DNA from: Bacillus sp. (in: firmicutes)
Lineage (GTDB): Bacteria; Bacillota; Bacilli; Bacillales; Salisediminibacteriaceae
Direction: 5' to 3'
Length of the DNA: 64,000 bases
Assembly: GCA_003560495.1 (NCBI GenBank)
Contig: PWLM01000217.1
Location: forward strand, 1-64,000
Shown here: one piece after another, positions 26,481-37,059 of the stretch
Layout: each line of letters opens with the position of its first letter
Numbering within the stretch: the stretch's first letter is position 1
Made by a program: the position numbers and the translations under genes
The notes under the pieces: generated by a model
What the model saw: only the letters and a program-made list of their open reading frames with translations
The model's database searches: none
Told to the model about the DNA's origin: nothing

Positions 26481-26535
26481 ATCTATTATATAAAGTACCA
26501 AAGAAGGATTTGGTTTGTCAACAAATCAGCGCGTA

Positions 26536-27681
26536 TTAATCTGCAGCAAACAGAAATTTTTCAAAAACTTCATTACCGAGAAGAAGACCTTCATCCGTGA
26601 GCATAAACCGCTCCGGTGTTTCATAAAGCCATCCTGCTTTTTTAAGATCTTCCGTAACTCCCGGAAATGCTTCCTGCACTGTCCGGCCGTAGCGGTTCTC
26701 GAAACATTCCTTTGACACTCCTAACCGTTTCCGGAGACCCATAAACATTTCTTCCTCCATTTTTTCTGAAAAAGTTACTTCATGCATTTCCAGGTATGGG
26801 AGCTTTTTTTCTCTGACAGCTTTCATGTATTTCGGAAGCGGACCATGGTTTCTGATCCTCTGTCCCTCTACATAGCTGTGGGCACCCGCTCCAATCCCGT
26901 AATATTCATCGTTGTTCCAGTACGCAAGATTATGTCTGCTGACGGCTCCCCTCCTGGCAAAGTTGCTTATTTCGTAAGCATCGAATTCATTTCCTTTAAG
27001 GAATTCAAGCATGAAAGCATACATATCTGCTTCAAGCTCCTGTTCCGGGAGTTTGAGCTTTCCTTTGTTCATCATTTGATAGAAGACAGTTTTCGGTTCG
27101 ATTTTTAAAGAATAAGCACTTATATGGGTAATAGGAAGAGAGACCGCTTTCTGCAGTGTATCTTTCCACTGCTCCATCGTCTGCCCCGGAAGCCCGAACA
27201 TCAGATCAATCGACAAGTTTTCGATTCCCGCTTCCAGAGCAAGCCGTACTGTTTCTTCCACCTGGTCCGGCTGATGATCTCTATTTATCGCTTTAAGCAG
27301 GACCGGATCAAACGTCTGGGCACCGATACTCAGGCGGTTCACGCCTGTTCTGCGCATCATTGCAAATTTGTCTGCCCCGGCACTTCCCGGATTTACTTCG
27401 ACTGTCCATTCGGTGTCCTCCGCCAGATGAAAATGCTTTGGAACAGCTTCAAGAAGACGCTGGAGCTGTTCTGTCGTCAGCGAAGTAGGGGTTCCTCCAC
27501 CTACGTAGATCGTTTCTACAGTATTTGTCTGCGGATACTTTTTTACCGTATGCTTCATTTCTTCTATTGTTAAATCAATATATTCATCCACCGGCTGGTT
27601 TTCCAGAAAAAATTTATTAAAATCACAGTAATGGCATATCTGCTCACAAAACGGCACGTGAATATAAATTGATTTTCTCAT
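26536..27681 (-). CDS. hemW: Radical SAM heme chaperone HemW (HemN-like)
   Basis: YIHVPFCEQICHYCDFNKF, YVGGGTPTSL. Confidence 0.95.
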   Translation of the reverse strand: MRKSIYIHVPFCEQICHYCDFNKFFLENQPVDEYIDLTIEEMKHTVKKYPQTNTVETIYVGGGTPTSLTTEQLQRLLEAVPKHFHLAEDTEWTVEVNPGSAGADKFAMMRRTGVNRLSIGAQTFDPVLLKAINRDHQPDQVEETVRLALEAGIENLSIDLMFGLPGQTMEQWKDTLQKAVSLPITHISAYSLKIEPKTVFYQMMNKGKLKLPEQELEADMYAFMLEFLKGNEFDAYEISNFARRGAVSRHNLAYWNNDEYYGIGAGAHSYVEGQRIRNHGPLPKYMKAVREKKLPYLEMHEVTFSEKMEEEMFMGLRKRLGVSKECFENRYGRTVQEAFPGVTEDLKKAGWLYETPERFMLTDEGLLLGNEVFEKFLFAAD

Positions 27682-27747
27682 ACATCATTTTCCTTTCTTC
27701 AAGTAAACAAACAGAAAAAGGGTGACCAGGTCACCCCTCTTTTCTGT

Positions 27748-29574
27748 TTACTTATTCTCATCCATGCTGAGAACGGACATGAAGGCCTCCTGGGGAACTT
27801 CCACGTTCCCGACACTCTTCATCCGCTTCTTACCTTCTTTCTGCTTCTCCAGAAGCTTCCTCTTACGTGATATGTCTCCCCCGTAACATTTGGCAAGAAC
27901 GTTTTTACGCATCGCCTTAATTGTAGAACGGGCGATAATTTTCTGTCCGATACTTGCCTGTACAGGCACTTCGAACTGCTGTCTCGGAATAAGGTTCTTT
28001 AACTTTTCAGCAATAATTTTTCCGCGGTCATAGGCGGAGTCCCGGTGAACGATGATGGACAGCGCATCCACCTTTTCTCCGTTCAGGAGAATATCCATTT
28101 TTACGAGATTGCTTTCTTTATAGCCGATCAGTTCATAGTCAAAAGAAGCGTAGCCTTTCGTGTTCGATTTGAGCGCGTCGAAAAAGTCATACACAATTTC
28201 TGAAAGTGGAATTTCGTAAACGATGTTCACTCTGTTCTCGTCAAGATATTTCATATCCAGATAGTCTCCGCGCTTCCGCTGGCACAGTTCCATCACTGGA
28301 CCAACATATTCGTTCGGCACCATGACTTCCGCTTTTACATAAGGCTCGCGTACGTGGTCCACCTGCTGCGCGTCCGGCATTTCGGAGGGGTTATCAATTT
28401 CAATAACTTCTCCATCGGTTTTCGTCACTTCGTAAATAACACTCGGTGCTGTAGTGATGAGATCAATACCAAATTCTCTTTCAATACGCTCCTGAATAAT
28501 CTCCATGTGCAGAAGTCCTAAAAATCCGCATCGGAAACCAAAGCCAAGAGCCTGTGAAGTTTCGGCTTCGAACTGGAGGGAGGAGTCATTCAGCTCAAGT
28601 TTTTCAAGTGCCTCCCGCAGGTCCGTATAATTGTTTGTATCTACAGGATAAAGCCCGCAGAAAACCATAGGATTCAACTTTCTGTAGCCGGGCATAGGCT
28701 CAGCAGTAGGTTTTGCGGCATGAGTCACTGTATCACCGACCTGACTATCCCCCACATTTTTTATGGAAGCAATCATATACCCTACATCTCCAACGGTAAG
28801 CTCTTCTTTAGGAACCGGCTTAGGGGTAAAAACTCCGATTTCCTGCACTTCGAACTGCTTGCCGTTAGCCATCATTTTAACTTTCTCCCCCGGCTTAACA
28901 GTACCTTCCATAATACGGATATACACGATTACTCCTCTGTATGGATCATACAGCGAATCAAAGATCATCGCCTTAAGAGGAGCTTCCGGATCACCGGATG
29001 GTGCAGGCACTTTTTTTACTACCGCTTCAAGAATCTCGTCGATACCGATCCCTGCTTTAGCCGAAGCAGGGATGCAGTCCTCCCCTGGAAGTCCGATGAC
29101 ATCCTCCACTTCTTTGCGGACTCTGTCAGGCTCGGCACTCGGAAGATCAATTTTATTAATTACCGGGAGTATTTCCAAATCATTGTCCAGCGCTAAGTAT
29201 ACATTTGCAAGCGTCTGTGCCTCGATCCCCTGGGCAGCATCAACAATCAGAAGAGCTCCTTCACAAGCTGCAAGGCTCCGGGATACTTCATAGGCAAAAT
29301 CGACATGGCCCGGTGTATCGATCAGATGAAAGATATATTCCTCTCCGTCTTCCGCTTTATAAAGCAGCTGCACGGCATTCAGCTTAATCGTTATGCCTCT
29401 TTCCCTCTCCAGATCCATAGCATCCAGCATCTGATCCTGCATTTCTCTTGAGGTAAGCGCACTCGTTTTTTCCAAAATACGGTCTGCCAAGGTGGATTTA
29501 CCGTGGTCAATGTGGGCGATGATAGAAAAGTTTCTGATTCTGTCCCGCCTGTTAATTCGGTCTTCTGGTTTCAT
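27748..29574 (-). CDS. lepA: Elongation factor 4 (start trimmed to [28 protein letters not shown])
   Basis: [40 protein letters not shown]. Confidence 0.98.
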   Translation of the reverse strand: MKPEDRINRRDRIRNFSIIAHIDHGKSTLADRILEKTSALTSREMQDQMLDAMDLERERGITIKLNAVQLLYKAEDGEEYIFHLIDTPGHVDFAYEVSRSLAACEGALLIVDAAQGIEAQTLANVYLALDNDLEILPVINKIDLPSAEPDRVRKEVEDVIGLPGEDCIPASAKAGIGIDEILEAVVKKVPAPSGDPEAPLKAMIFDSLYDPYRGVIVYIRIMEGTVKPGEKVKMMANGKQFEVQEIGVFTPKPVPKEELTVGDVGYMIASIKNVGDSQVGDTVTHAAKPTAEPMPGYRKLNPMVFCGLYPVDTNNYTDLREALEKLELNDSSLQFEAETSQALGFGFRCGFLGLLHMEIIQERIEREFGIDLITTAPSVIYEVTKTDGEVIEIDNPSEMPDAQQVDHVREPYVKAEVMVPNEYVGPVMELCQRKRGDYLDMKYLDENRVNIVYEIPLSEIVYDFFDALKSNTKGYASFDYELIGYKESNLVKMDILLNGEKVDALSIIVHRDSAYDRGKIIAEKLKNLIPRQQFEVPVQASIGQKIIARSTIKAMRKNVLAKCYGGDISRKRKLLEKQKEGKKRMKSVGNVEVPQEAFMSVLSMDENK

Positions 29575-29771
29575 AATCATATCACTCCTACTTCCTGCTT
29601 CCGTGCAATAACACTGCTTTCTATTATAACAAGAATAAAAGCTCTTGTTCAATTATTGTTTATGCAGGCTCCTGAGTAAAATTATATTGCTTTTTAAATT
29701 TGCTTTTGATAAAATCTCTATTGTTGCAATTATTGAGAAACGGTAACGTTGCATCAGAGGAGGTGAAGCAG

Positions 29772-30038
29772 TTGGCAAACATTAAATCCGCTAAAAAGCG
29801 TGTCGTCGTTAACGAACTGGCCCGCGCACGTAATAATGCGTTCAAATCCGACCTTCGTTCTACAATGAAAGGCTTTTATGCAAAAGCTGAAGAACAGGAA
29901 GTAGAAAAAGCACAGGAACTTTTCGTCAGCGCCACTAAAAAGCTGGATAAGGCCGTAGGTAAAGGCCTCCTTCAGCGTAATGCCGCAGACCGACGCAAGT
30001 CGCGCCTGCAGAAGCGCCTGAACGAAATTACTGCATAA
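29772..30038 (+). CDS. rpsT: 30S ribosomal protein S20 (TTG start)
   Basis: GAGGAGGTGAAGCAG-TTG; LANIKSAKKRVVVNELARARNNAFKSDLRS. Confidence 0.96.
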   Translation: MANIKSAKKRVVVNELARARNNAFKSDLRSTMKGFYAKAEEQEVEKAQELFVSATKKLDKAVGKGLLQRNAADRRKSRLQKRLNEITA

Positions 30039-30051
30039 TTTCTTTTAAGCA

Positions 30052-30098
30052 GAAAAAGCTGTACAGAGGTGATAATTCACCTCCTGTACAGCTTTTTT
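30052..30098 (+). terminator. Rho-independent terminator of rpsT
   Basis: AAAAAGCTGTACAGaggtgataattcacctcCTGTACAGCTTTTTT. Confidence 0.9.
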
Positions 30099-30154
30099 AT
30101 TTTTCCCGTGTTTCTTGAGATTTGTTTATAGAGCTCTGCAGCCTCTGCGTTCTC

Positions 30155-31192
30155 CTACGTTCGTTTCTGCACTGACCGGCTTCTTGCCAGGAGGAACATT
30201 TCTACTCCCAGCTCTTCGCTCACCTTCCCGGTTTTAATCCGATAGTCCAACTCTGCAAGGTCATCGAGCAGCTGAAGAAGCATTTCTGCCTGAAAGCTGC
30301 GTGACTGTTTTGCAGCAAGTTTCACAGCAAAAGGATGCAGTTTCAGACGCGAAGCGATCATTTTTTCTCCATAGCCCTGCTGCGCAAGCTGCTTAACCTG
30401 ATAAAGTATACGGAACTGCCGAACCATAAGCGCCAGAATTTTTAAGGGAGCTTCTTTCTGTTTTATTAAATCTCTGTATATACGCATTGATGAAGATACG
30501 TCAGCTTTTACTACGTAATCCACCAGTGCAAATATATCCTGCTCGAGAGACCGGGTAACAAGCTCATTTACCGCTTCTTCCTGAACGATTCCACTCGTTC
30601 CGGCATGAACTGCCAGCTTATTCATTTCAGAAGTAAGCATCAGCAGATTGTCCCCGGCGAGTGTCAGCAGTCTTTCCTTGGCTCGATCATCAATCGAAAC
30701 TTTCAATTCGAAAGCTTTCTCATCCAGCCACTTTCGCAGCTCCCCACTCTGAAGAGGCTTGGCTTCAAGGATACGGCCGGCTTTACGAAGCTGTTTTACG
30801 AGCTTTTTCCTCTCATCCAGCTTTTCGTAGGGAGCTGAAACGATCATAATTGTTTCTTCTGGAATATTTTCCGTATAGGCTGCGAGTTTAGTTGTGTCGT
30901 GTTCTACTTTTTCCCTGTTTTTTTGAGCAGTGAGAAAATAAGCATCCTTTATGATAACTACTTTTCTCCCTCCCATGAAAGGAAACGTGTAGGCCTCTTC
31001 CACTGCGAGGTCCACAGGCTGCTCCGTCATGTCGAAGCGGAGCAGGTTCATTTCCTGCTCTTCAGGGGAGAGGGCGCTGTTCGTCAGTCTTTGAATTAAA
31101 TCCTCCATCAGGTAGGTTTCCGTCCCGTACATCAAGTACAACGGACCCATATTTCCTTTTTTCACTTCTTTCAGCCGTTCTAAATAGGACAT
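30155..31192 (-). CDS. holA: DNA polymerase III delta subunit
   Basis: GPLYLMYGTETYLMEDLIQRL, YTFPFMGGRKVVIIKDAYFL; synteny with rpsT/comEC. Confidence 0.95.
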   Translation of the reverse strand: MSYLERLKEVKKGNMGPLYLMYGTETYLMEDLIQRLTNSALSPEEQEMNLLRFDMTEQPVDLAVEEAYTFPFMGGRKVVIIKDAYFLTAQKNREKVEHDTTKLAAYTENIPEETIMIVSAPYEKLDERKKLVKQLRKAGRILEAKPLQSGELRKWLDEKAFELKVSIDDRAKERLLTLAGDNLLMLTSEMNKLAVHAGTSGIVQEEAVNELVTRSLEQDIFALVDYVVKADVSSSMRIYRDLIKQKEAPLKILALMVRQFRILYQVKQLAQQGYGEKMIASRLKLHPFAVKLAAKQSRSFQAEMLLQLLDDLAELDYRIKTGKVSEELGVEMFLLARSRSVQKRT

Positions 31193-31342
31193 ATATTTCC
31201 CTCCACGTTTTGCTTTCTATATATTATCACACTTGTTTTTACTCCATCACACAAAAAAATTTCCGCCGCTTTACATTTTTATATTCCTCTATGGATTTTT
31301 CTTTAATTTTCGCTTATACTTTTTATGACAGGAGGGATACGT

Positions 31343-31474
31343 ATGAACGAGTTCGAAAAAGACGTGCAGTCGAACCGCAACGATGCGATTGATAGTGGGA
31401 TCGGCTTTGTCGTTTCCTTTGTTTTCTTTATGATTATTTTCTCTATCGGTCATATTGTAGACCTGTTTTTTTAA
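31343..31474 (+). CDS. YqzM-like small membrane protein (43 aa; not in supplied track)
   Basis: GGAGGGATACGT-ATG; MNEFEKDVQSNRNDAIDSGIGFVVSFVFFMIIFSIGHIVDLFF, resembles B. subtilis YqzM; same syntenic slot between holA and comEC. Confidence 0.9.
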   Translation: MNEFEKDVQSNRNDAIDSGIGFVVSFVFFMIIFSIGHIVDLFF

Positions 31475-31487
31475 GAACTTACACAGA

Positions 31488-31533
31488 AAGGCTGCCCCGA
31501 ATCGATTATTATCGGCTTCGGGGCAGCCTTTTT
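31488..31533 (+). terminator. Terminator hairpin between yqzM-like gene and comEC
   Basis: AAAGGCTGCCCCGAatcgattattatcggctTCGGGGCAGCCTTTTTT. Confidence 0.9.
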
Positions 31534-31559
31534 TCTCCGGTACACCTGAAGAAAAAAGT

Positions 31560-33827
31560 TCACCCATCTTCAGGATTATGAAAAAAAGGCAGAGTCTCCA
31601 ATACTCCCTCTTTTACTTTCATTGTTACAGTCCCTTGCAGATTCGTTTGATACACTGTAATCCCCTTTGATTCCATCCGTTCCACCACTTCTTCGTGAGG
31701 ATGGCCGAAGCGGTTATCCCCTCCCGCTGAAATTACTGCGGTATGCGGATCTGAAGCGTTCAGAAAAGTTTCAGATGACGAAGTAATGCTTCCGTGATGT
31801 GCTGCTTTCAGCACGTCAGTTTTTAAAAGCTCCGGATTCTTTTCCAGTTCCTTTTCCGCTGGCTCCTCAATATCTCCTGTAAATAAAATGGAAACACCTT
31901 CTATTTCCGCCTTTAAGACGATAGACCGGTCATTTTCACTCCAACTTTGACTATTTGTAGGATGGAGAATGTGAAACCGGCTCTCCCCCGTTTCCCACCG
32001 GTCTCCTCTACTTACAAAATAAACAGGTACGTTTTGTTCCGCCAGACAGGCGAAAGCTTCCGTTACAATTTCCGGAACCGTTTCGGATACCGGATAAATA
32101 ACCTGACCAATAGAAATTCTACTGCTCAAATAACATATTTCTCCCATATGATCAGCATGGCCGTGGGAAATAATCAAAGCATCAATCTTATCGATGCCCC
32201 GTCCTTTTAAAAACGGCAGCACCACCTGCTTCCCCGGTCCGTTGCGGGATAGCTCCATTCCATCTTCTGTATATTTTACGAGTCCGCCTGTATCGATCAT
32301 ATATACTGCTTCTCTTCCCGGCAGTTCAATTACCGAAGCATCCCCCTGCCCAACATCGAGAAAGTGTATATAGGCGTTTTTATCCAAAACAGGGAGCACG
32401 GTAAGAACGAGAAGTACGGCAGAAGACAGCAGCGCAGCCGCAGCCCATTTTTTCCTTTTCTCCCATATGACGAATCCGATCAATATAAAAACGTACCACA
32501 GGATGATAAATACAGGCAGAGGTTTTCCTGTTGTAACCAGATGCCAGGGGATAAATTCCATCACATCCAGCCACTGATGTAGAATATACATGCCCGTTTC
32601 CACCCGGGAAAATACCCACTCTGTCGCCCATGGAAAGCCAGGCTCCATAAAAACGCCGGCAAACGAAAGCGGCAGAACAATAAATGAAATAACTGGAATA
32701 AACAGAGCATTCGCTGCAAATGTCATCAAAGATATGGAATAAAAATAATATATGATGAGAGGCAGTGATATAATCTGAGCGGCAAATGTTACTTTCATCA
32801 TTAACGAAAAACCGTTTCCCTTTAAAATTCCTGCGGATAAAATCAAACCTGCCGAAGTAACAAAAGAAAGCTGAAAACCTATATGGTAAATAATCGAAGG
32901 CTGCATTAACACATATAAAATACCTGTTACACTGTATATTTCAAGAAGTGGTATCTTTTTGTTACTAAATAGAAAAAGCAGACCGAGCATAGTCATTGCG
33001 CCTGCTCTTATTACAGAAGGCGCTGCTCCGGCATAAACGATGTACAAAGGCATAAGTAAAAAAAGAATGACAGCTGCCGTCTCCCTCGTCATTCCGATTC
33101 TCACGAGCAGAAACCAGACTCCTGCTGTGATCAGCCCTACGTGCAGGCCGGAAACTGCAAGAAGATGAATGACTCCCAGCATCTGGTATTGATCAATTCT
33201 TTCCTCTTCAATAAAACTCCGCTCACCAAAAACAAGTGCAGCTGCAATTGCACCTCCCTGCCCCATCCCTCCTATACGATGAAGCTGCTCAAAACGTCTG
33301 TCGAAAAATTCTGCTTTTAAGCTCCTATCTTCTGAACACTCTACTTTGTCGGCAAATATCTGCCAGTATATGTTCTGCCTCAGCAGATAATTTTTATAAT
33401 CAAACTGGAAAGGACTTCGTGCTTCCTGCGGTTTAATGAGTGTTCCGTACACGAGACACTTATCCCCCGCACCTGGGTGTTCAGAAGCATAGACAGTAAT
33501 TTGGTCCTTTCCTTCTGTCCGGAGTATAAAACGGTATCCTTCCCCGGCCACTTCTGCACTGTCCGCTGTTCCTTCTACGTATTCTTCCTCTCCTGTCAGA
33601 TGACTTGAAAACTCCTCAAAAGCAGGGGCAAACAAAACTCCCAGCAAAAACGCGGCAGCCACTGCCGGCTTCCGGGACACACGTATAAAAACGATCAGAG
33701 CAGCAGCTGCCGCTCCCACTCTCCATTCTATTCCTGTCCCGGAGGCAGCAGCCATTCCGCAGAGCAGAGAAATAAACATATAAAAAAACGGATACACGGC
33801 GCTGCTCCTCCCCTGTTTAAAAAGCAC
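31560..33827 (-). CDS. comEC: DNA internalization protein ComEC/Rec2
   Basis: Competence domain (LLAVSGLHVGLI) plus C-terminal metallo-beta-lactamase-like domain (DVGQGDASVI, SHGHADHMGEI). Confidence 0.96.
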   Translation of the reverse strand: MLFKQGRSSAVYPFFYMFISLLCGMAAASGTGIEWRVGAAAAALIVFIRVSRKPAVAAAFLLGVLFAPAFEEFSSHLTGEEEYVEGTADSAEVAGEGYRFILRTEGKDQITVYASEHPGAGDKCLVYGTLIKPQEARSPFQFDYKNYLLRQNIYWQIFADKVECSEDRSLKAEFFDRRFEQLHRIGGMGQGGAIAAALVFGERSFIEEERIDQYQMLGVIHLLAVSGLHVGLITAGVWFLLVRIGMTRETAAVILFLLMPLYIVYAGAAPSVIRAGAMTMLGLLFLFSNKKIPLLEIYSVTGILYVLMQPSIIYHIGFQLSFVTSAGLILSAGILKGNGFSLMMKVTFAAQIISLPLIIYYFYSISLMTFAANALFIPVISFIVLPLSFAGVFMEPGFPWATEWVFSRVETGMYILHQWLDVMEFIPWHLVTTGKPLPVFIILWYVFILIGFVIWEKRKKWAAAALLSSAVLLVLTVLPVLDKNAYIHFLDVGQGDASVIELPGREAVYMIDTGGLVKYTEDGMELSRNGPGKQVVLPFLKGRGIDKIDALIISHGHADHMGEICYLSSRISIGQVIYPVSETVPEIVTEAFACLAEQNVPVYFVSRGDRWETGESRFHILHPTNSQSWSENDRSIVLKAEIEGVSILFTGDIEEPAEKELEKNPELLKTDVLKAAHHGSITSSSETFLNASDPHTAVISAGGDNRFGHPHEEVVERMESKGITVYQTNLQGTVTMKVKEGVLETLPFFHNPEDG

Positions 33828-33874
33828 TGCGCCGTATATCCGTTCCGCGAAAAAGTCTTTTGAATTCTACTTAT

Positions 33875-34444
33875 TTACATCGGTTGTGTAAAAAGCGAAT
33901 TCGCTTTGTTTCTCATGTCCTGCAGCTCTGCGTCCGAAAGCCCTTTTTCTTCGAGTTTTCCGAGCAGTTCTGCTGTAAAGGCGAGTTTTTCTTTATTTTT
34001 AGTATCGAGTATCATTTCTTCCAGTTCCACCTGAGCCACTTCAACGCCTGCTTCTTCAAATAAGTTTTCAGCGAACGGATGATTTTTATAATCCGCTGCA
34101 TAGTACATTTTCTTAATTCCCGCTTGAATAATCGCTTTACAGCAGTTAAGGCAGGGAAAATGCGTAACGTAGATTTCTGCTCCTTCCGACGCTACACCGA
34201 ACTTTGCACACTGGATTATCGCATTAATCTCAGCATGAATCGTCCGCACACAATGGTTATCAACAATGTAGCATCCGTCTTCAGAACAGTGGCTCCCCCC
34301 GGAGATTGAACCGTTGTACCCACCGGCAATAATGCGTTTTTCTCTTACTATAGTCGCCCCGACCATCAGCCTTGTGCACGTGCTTCTTAAGGCAAGCAGA
34401 TGACTCTGGGCCATAAAATACTGATTCCAGGAAATACGTTCCAT
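33875..34444 (-). CDS. comEB: ComE operon protein 2 / dCMP deaminase family
   Basis: HAEINAIIQCA, FPCLNCCKAIIQAGIKKMYY. Confidence 0.95.
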   Translation of the reverse strand: MERISWNQYFMAQSHLLALRSTCTRLMVGATIVREKRIIAGGYNGSISGGSHCSEDGCYIVDNHCVRTIHAEINAIIQCAKFGVASEGAEIYVTHFPCLNCCKAIIQAGIKKMYYAADYKNHPFAENLFEEAGVEVAQVELEEMILDTKNKEKLAFTAELLGKLEEKGLSDAELQDMRNKANSLFTQPM

Positions 34445-34553
34445 ATCTTTCTCCCCCTTATGATGTCTTTCATCAGTTTAGGGAAAAATATATCCTTTCG
34501 TCAACTTATTGTTTCTGCAGGCTTTTGACAGCGAAGAAAAAGACGTAAACGGT

Positions 34554-35165
34554 TTAGTAAGTTGAAAGATGTTCTCTCAGCGTCTCCATAGTTTTCTCGC
34601 CGATCCCCGGTACATTGATTAAATCATCCACCTGTTGAAATGGACCGGCTTCCTCTCTATAGCTGACGATCGCTTCTGCTTTAGCCGGACCTATTCCCGG
34701 AAGCGTCTCCCATTCCGCCTGTTCCGCCGTATTCATGTTCAGTCCAGCCTTGTCGGTCTGCGCCGGATCTCCACTTTCCACGTCTACTTCGGAAGTGCTG
34801 ACCGCCGGAACGTTTATGACCATCTCATCAAAAGCACGCTGAGCAAGGTTAACTCCAGTTATATCCGCCTCTTCCGTAAGCCCCCCCGCCTCCTTTATTA
34901 CTTGTTCAACCCGCTGGCCGTCCTGCATTTTATATACGCCGGGATATATCACCTCTCCTTTTATATCCACTTTTATATCCCCCTGCTCCGTTAAGACCGT
35001 TTCGTTTTGCTGCGGGCCTTCTGCTGCTGTTTCGGCGAGGGGGCTTTCTGCATCGGAAGGATTCAGTGTGTAAATTATTATCAGCAGCAGTAGTGCAGCG
35101 CCACCCGCAATTTTTATCAGCAGACTCCGGTCGACTCTGATCAGCCAGGATTTCAAATTCTCCAT
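34554..35165 (-). CDS. comEA: ComEA, DNA-binding competence protein (SLBB + helix-hairpin-helix)
   Basis: IKVDIKGEVIYPGVYKM..., LNMNTAEQAEWETLPGIGPAKAEAIVSYRE. Confidence 0.95.
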   Translation of the reverse strand: MENLKSWLIRVDRSLLIKIAGGAALLLLIIIYTLNPSDAESPLAETAAEGPQQNETVLTEQGDIKVDIKGEVIYPGVYKMQDGQRVEQVIKEAGGLTEEADITGVNLAQRAFDEMVINVPAVSTSEVDVESGDPAQTDKAGLNMNTAEQAEWETLPGIGPAKAEAIVSYREEAGPFQQVDDLINVPGIGEKTMETLREHLSTY

Positions 35166-35248
35166 TTTTCCACCTCTTTTACGTTTTTATTTCTACTGAA
35201 TCAATGAGTGTAACGGCGCTTCCCGGAAAAATTACTCCGGCGCATAAA

Positions 35249-35280
35249 AAAACCACCCGGCCGGTCGTCGGCGGGTGGAT
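35249..35280 (-). terminator. Terminator-like hairpin in the yqeM-comEA intergenic region
   Basis: Reverse strand CCACCCGCCGacgaccggCCGGGTGGTTTTTTT. Confidence 0.75.
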
Positions 35281-35373
35281 GCGAAGTTATCAGGTTCTGT
35301 TAAGGTGTACCGCCTAAAGCGGTAATTATTGAGGTTGTCTCTATATTATAAGAAATAAATGGAAAAAAATCCA

Positions 35374-36099
35374 CTATTTTTTCACAGCTTTAAAAAAGTA
35401 CCTGTCATCCTCGGGGCCGGGATTCTTTTTTCCGAAATCTCCGGAAAGTTCAATTTTAAAAAATCCGGCCGATTCCAGCCACTCTTTGTAGAGGGAAGGC
35501 TCAAAGGTCCGCTGATACAGTTCTTCATCATATCTTTCATAATTCCCATTTTCTTTTTTTAGAAAAAAAGTGAGGATGTGATGTACGCTCATTGGTTCTT
35601 CGCCGGGTTCACAATACCACATATATGTGAGGTGATCCCGGTCTTCCCCGTAAAGCTGCTCAAAAAACTCATTTTCCATTTTGTGAACAGAATGTACATC
35701 AAACAGAAAAACTCCTCCCGGCTTTAAACTGGCTGCTGCGCGCCGGAAGGTTTGTTGAACTTCCTCCTTGGAGGGAAGATAGTTTAACCCGTCACAAAAC
35801 AGTGTGACTGCATCCATATTTTCGAAGCCATCCAATTCTGTCATGTTCTGCTCATAAAAAGAAATTCCGCTTCCTTCTGCCCGGGCTTTCTGTTCGGCTT
35901 CCGCAAGCATTTCTCCTGAAATATCGACGCCGTGAGCTTTAAAACCTTCTTTCTCAAGCAGAAGCGTAAAAGACCCGGTACCGCAGGCCGTATCCACTAT
36001 CTCCGCTCCGGCCGGTACGTTCTTTTTCGTATATTCGAGCCATTCCCTGTAAGGGACTTCCTCCATCAGCTCATCATAAAGTGAAGCAAAGTGGCGCAT
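35374..36099 (-). CDS. Class I SAM-dependent methyltransferase (YqeM-like)
   Basis: IVDTACGTGSFTLLLEKEGFKAHGVDISGEML; synteny. Confidence 0.9.
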   Translation of the reverse strand: MRHFASLYDELMEEVPYREWLEYTKKNVPAGAEIVDTACGTGSFTLLLEKEGFKAHGVDISGEMLAEAEQKARAEGSGISFYEQNMTELDGFENMDAVTLFCDGLNYLPSKEEVQQTFRRAAASLKPGGVFLFDVHSVHKMENEFFEQLYGEDRDHLTYMWYCEPGEEPMSVHHILTFFLKKENGNYERYDEELYQRTFEPSLYKEWLESAGFFKIELSGDFGKKNPGPEDDRYFFKAVKK

Positions 36100-36119
36100 A
36101 ACTGAAACTCCTTCCAGGA

Positions 36120-36485
36120 TTACCTTAAAACTTCCTCTGAACTGCTCACTGGAGCATCTCCCCAGAGTTTTTCAAGCTGATAATAGTCGCGATCATCTTT
36201 ATGGAAAACGTGGACGATAACGTCCCCGAGATCGATGAGCACCCACCTTGCTTCTTTCAGGCCTTCCATGCGGTTGATTTCGACTCCGGCTTCCGCTGCT
36301 TTATGCTTAATTTCATTGGCAATGGCCTCCACCTGTGTTTCAGAGTTACCGTGACAAATTACAAAATAATCGGCAATCGAAGAAAGCTGATCCATTTCCA
36401 GTGTAATTATATCCCGTGCATTCTTTTCATCGGCAGCACGCACCGTTAAACCCAGCAGATCTTTATTTTTCATTAATTCATGCAT
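36120..36485 (-). CDS. rsfS: Ribosome silencing factor RsfS (start uncertain)
   Basis: DYFVICHGNSETQVEAIANEI, RWVLIDLGDVIVHVFHKDDRDYYQLEKLW. Confidence 0.95.
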   Translation of the reverse strand: MHELMKNKDLLGLTVRAADEKNARDIITLEMDQLSSIADYFVICHGNSETQVEAIANEIKHKAAEAGVEINRMEGLKEARWVLIDLGDVIVHVFHKDDRDYYQLEKLWGDAPVSSSEEVLR

Positions 36486-37059
36486 CCTTTCTTTTTTGTA
36501 TAAAATCATTATACGCTTCAAATGTATCCGGATACACCGCCGTACGCTTTGAAACCAAAAACTCTATCGTCTGTGCCAGAGCGGTCAAACACCCTTCATC
36601 CAGACTGGATACCGCTGCTTCACGGGCCTTTTCGGCCCCTGAAAACGTTCTTCCGGGCTCAATATAATCTGCAAGAAATAGAATTTTCTCTTCCAGTGTC
36701 ATGTTCTTTCGTCCCGTTGTATGCACAGCTATCATCTGTAGAACATCTTCATCTGTAACACCAAGTTCCTCTTTTACGAATGTCGCCCCGACAAAAGCAT
36801 GCAGCAGTTCATCTCCGTAATCGTTAAGCCGGGACGGAAGCTCTGGATGCTCCTCCACCTTTTTCCTCATTTCTTCTGCCGGCCTGTATTTAGCATAATC
36901 GTGAAGAATTGCTGCCTGACGCACTTTTTCGGTGTCCCCCCCATATTTACGACAGAGTTCTTCCGCTGTCTGTACTACACGCCGGGTATGCTCATACCGC
37001 GCAGGTTTCAGGGCGTTTCTGGCTGCTTCATAAGCTTCTGCTTCATTCATACAGGTCAT
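36478..37059 (-). CDS. HD-domain hydrolase YqeK (Ap4A hydrolase family)
   Basis: YEHTRRVVQTAEELCRKYGGD, ILHDYAKYRP; synteny with nadD. Confidence 0.93.
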   Translation of the reverse strand: MTCMNEAEAYEAARNALKPARYEHTRRVVQTAEELCRKYGGDTEKVRQAAILHDYAKYRPAEEMRKKVEEHPELPSRLNDYGDELLHAFVGATFVKEELGVTDEDVLQMIAVHTTGRKNMTLEEKILFLADYIEPGRTFSGAEKAREAAVSSLDEGCLTALAQTIEFLVSKRTAVYPDTFEAYNDFIQKRKDA

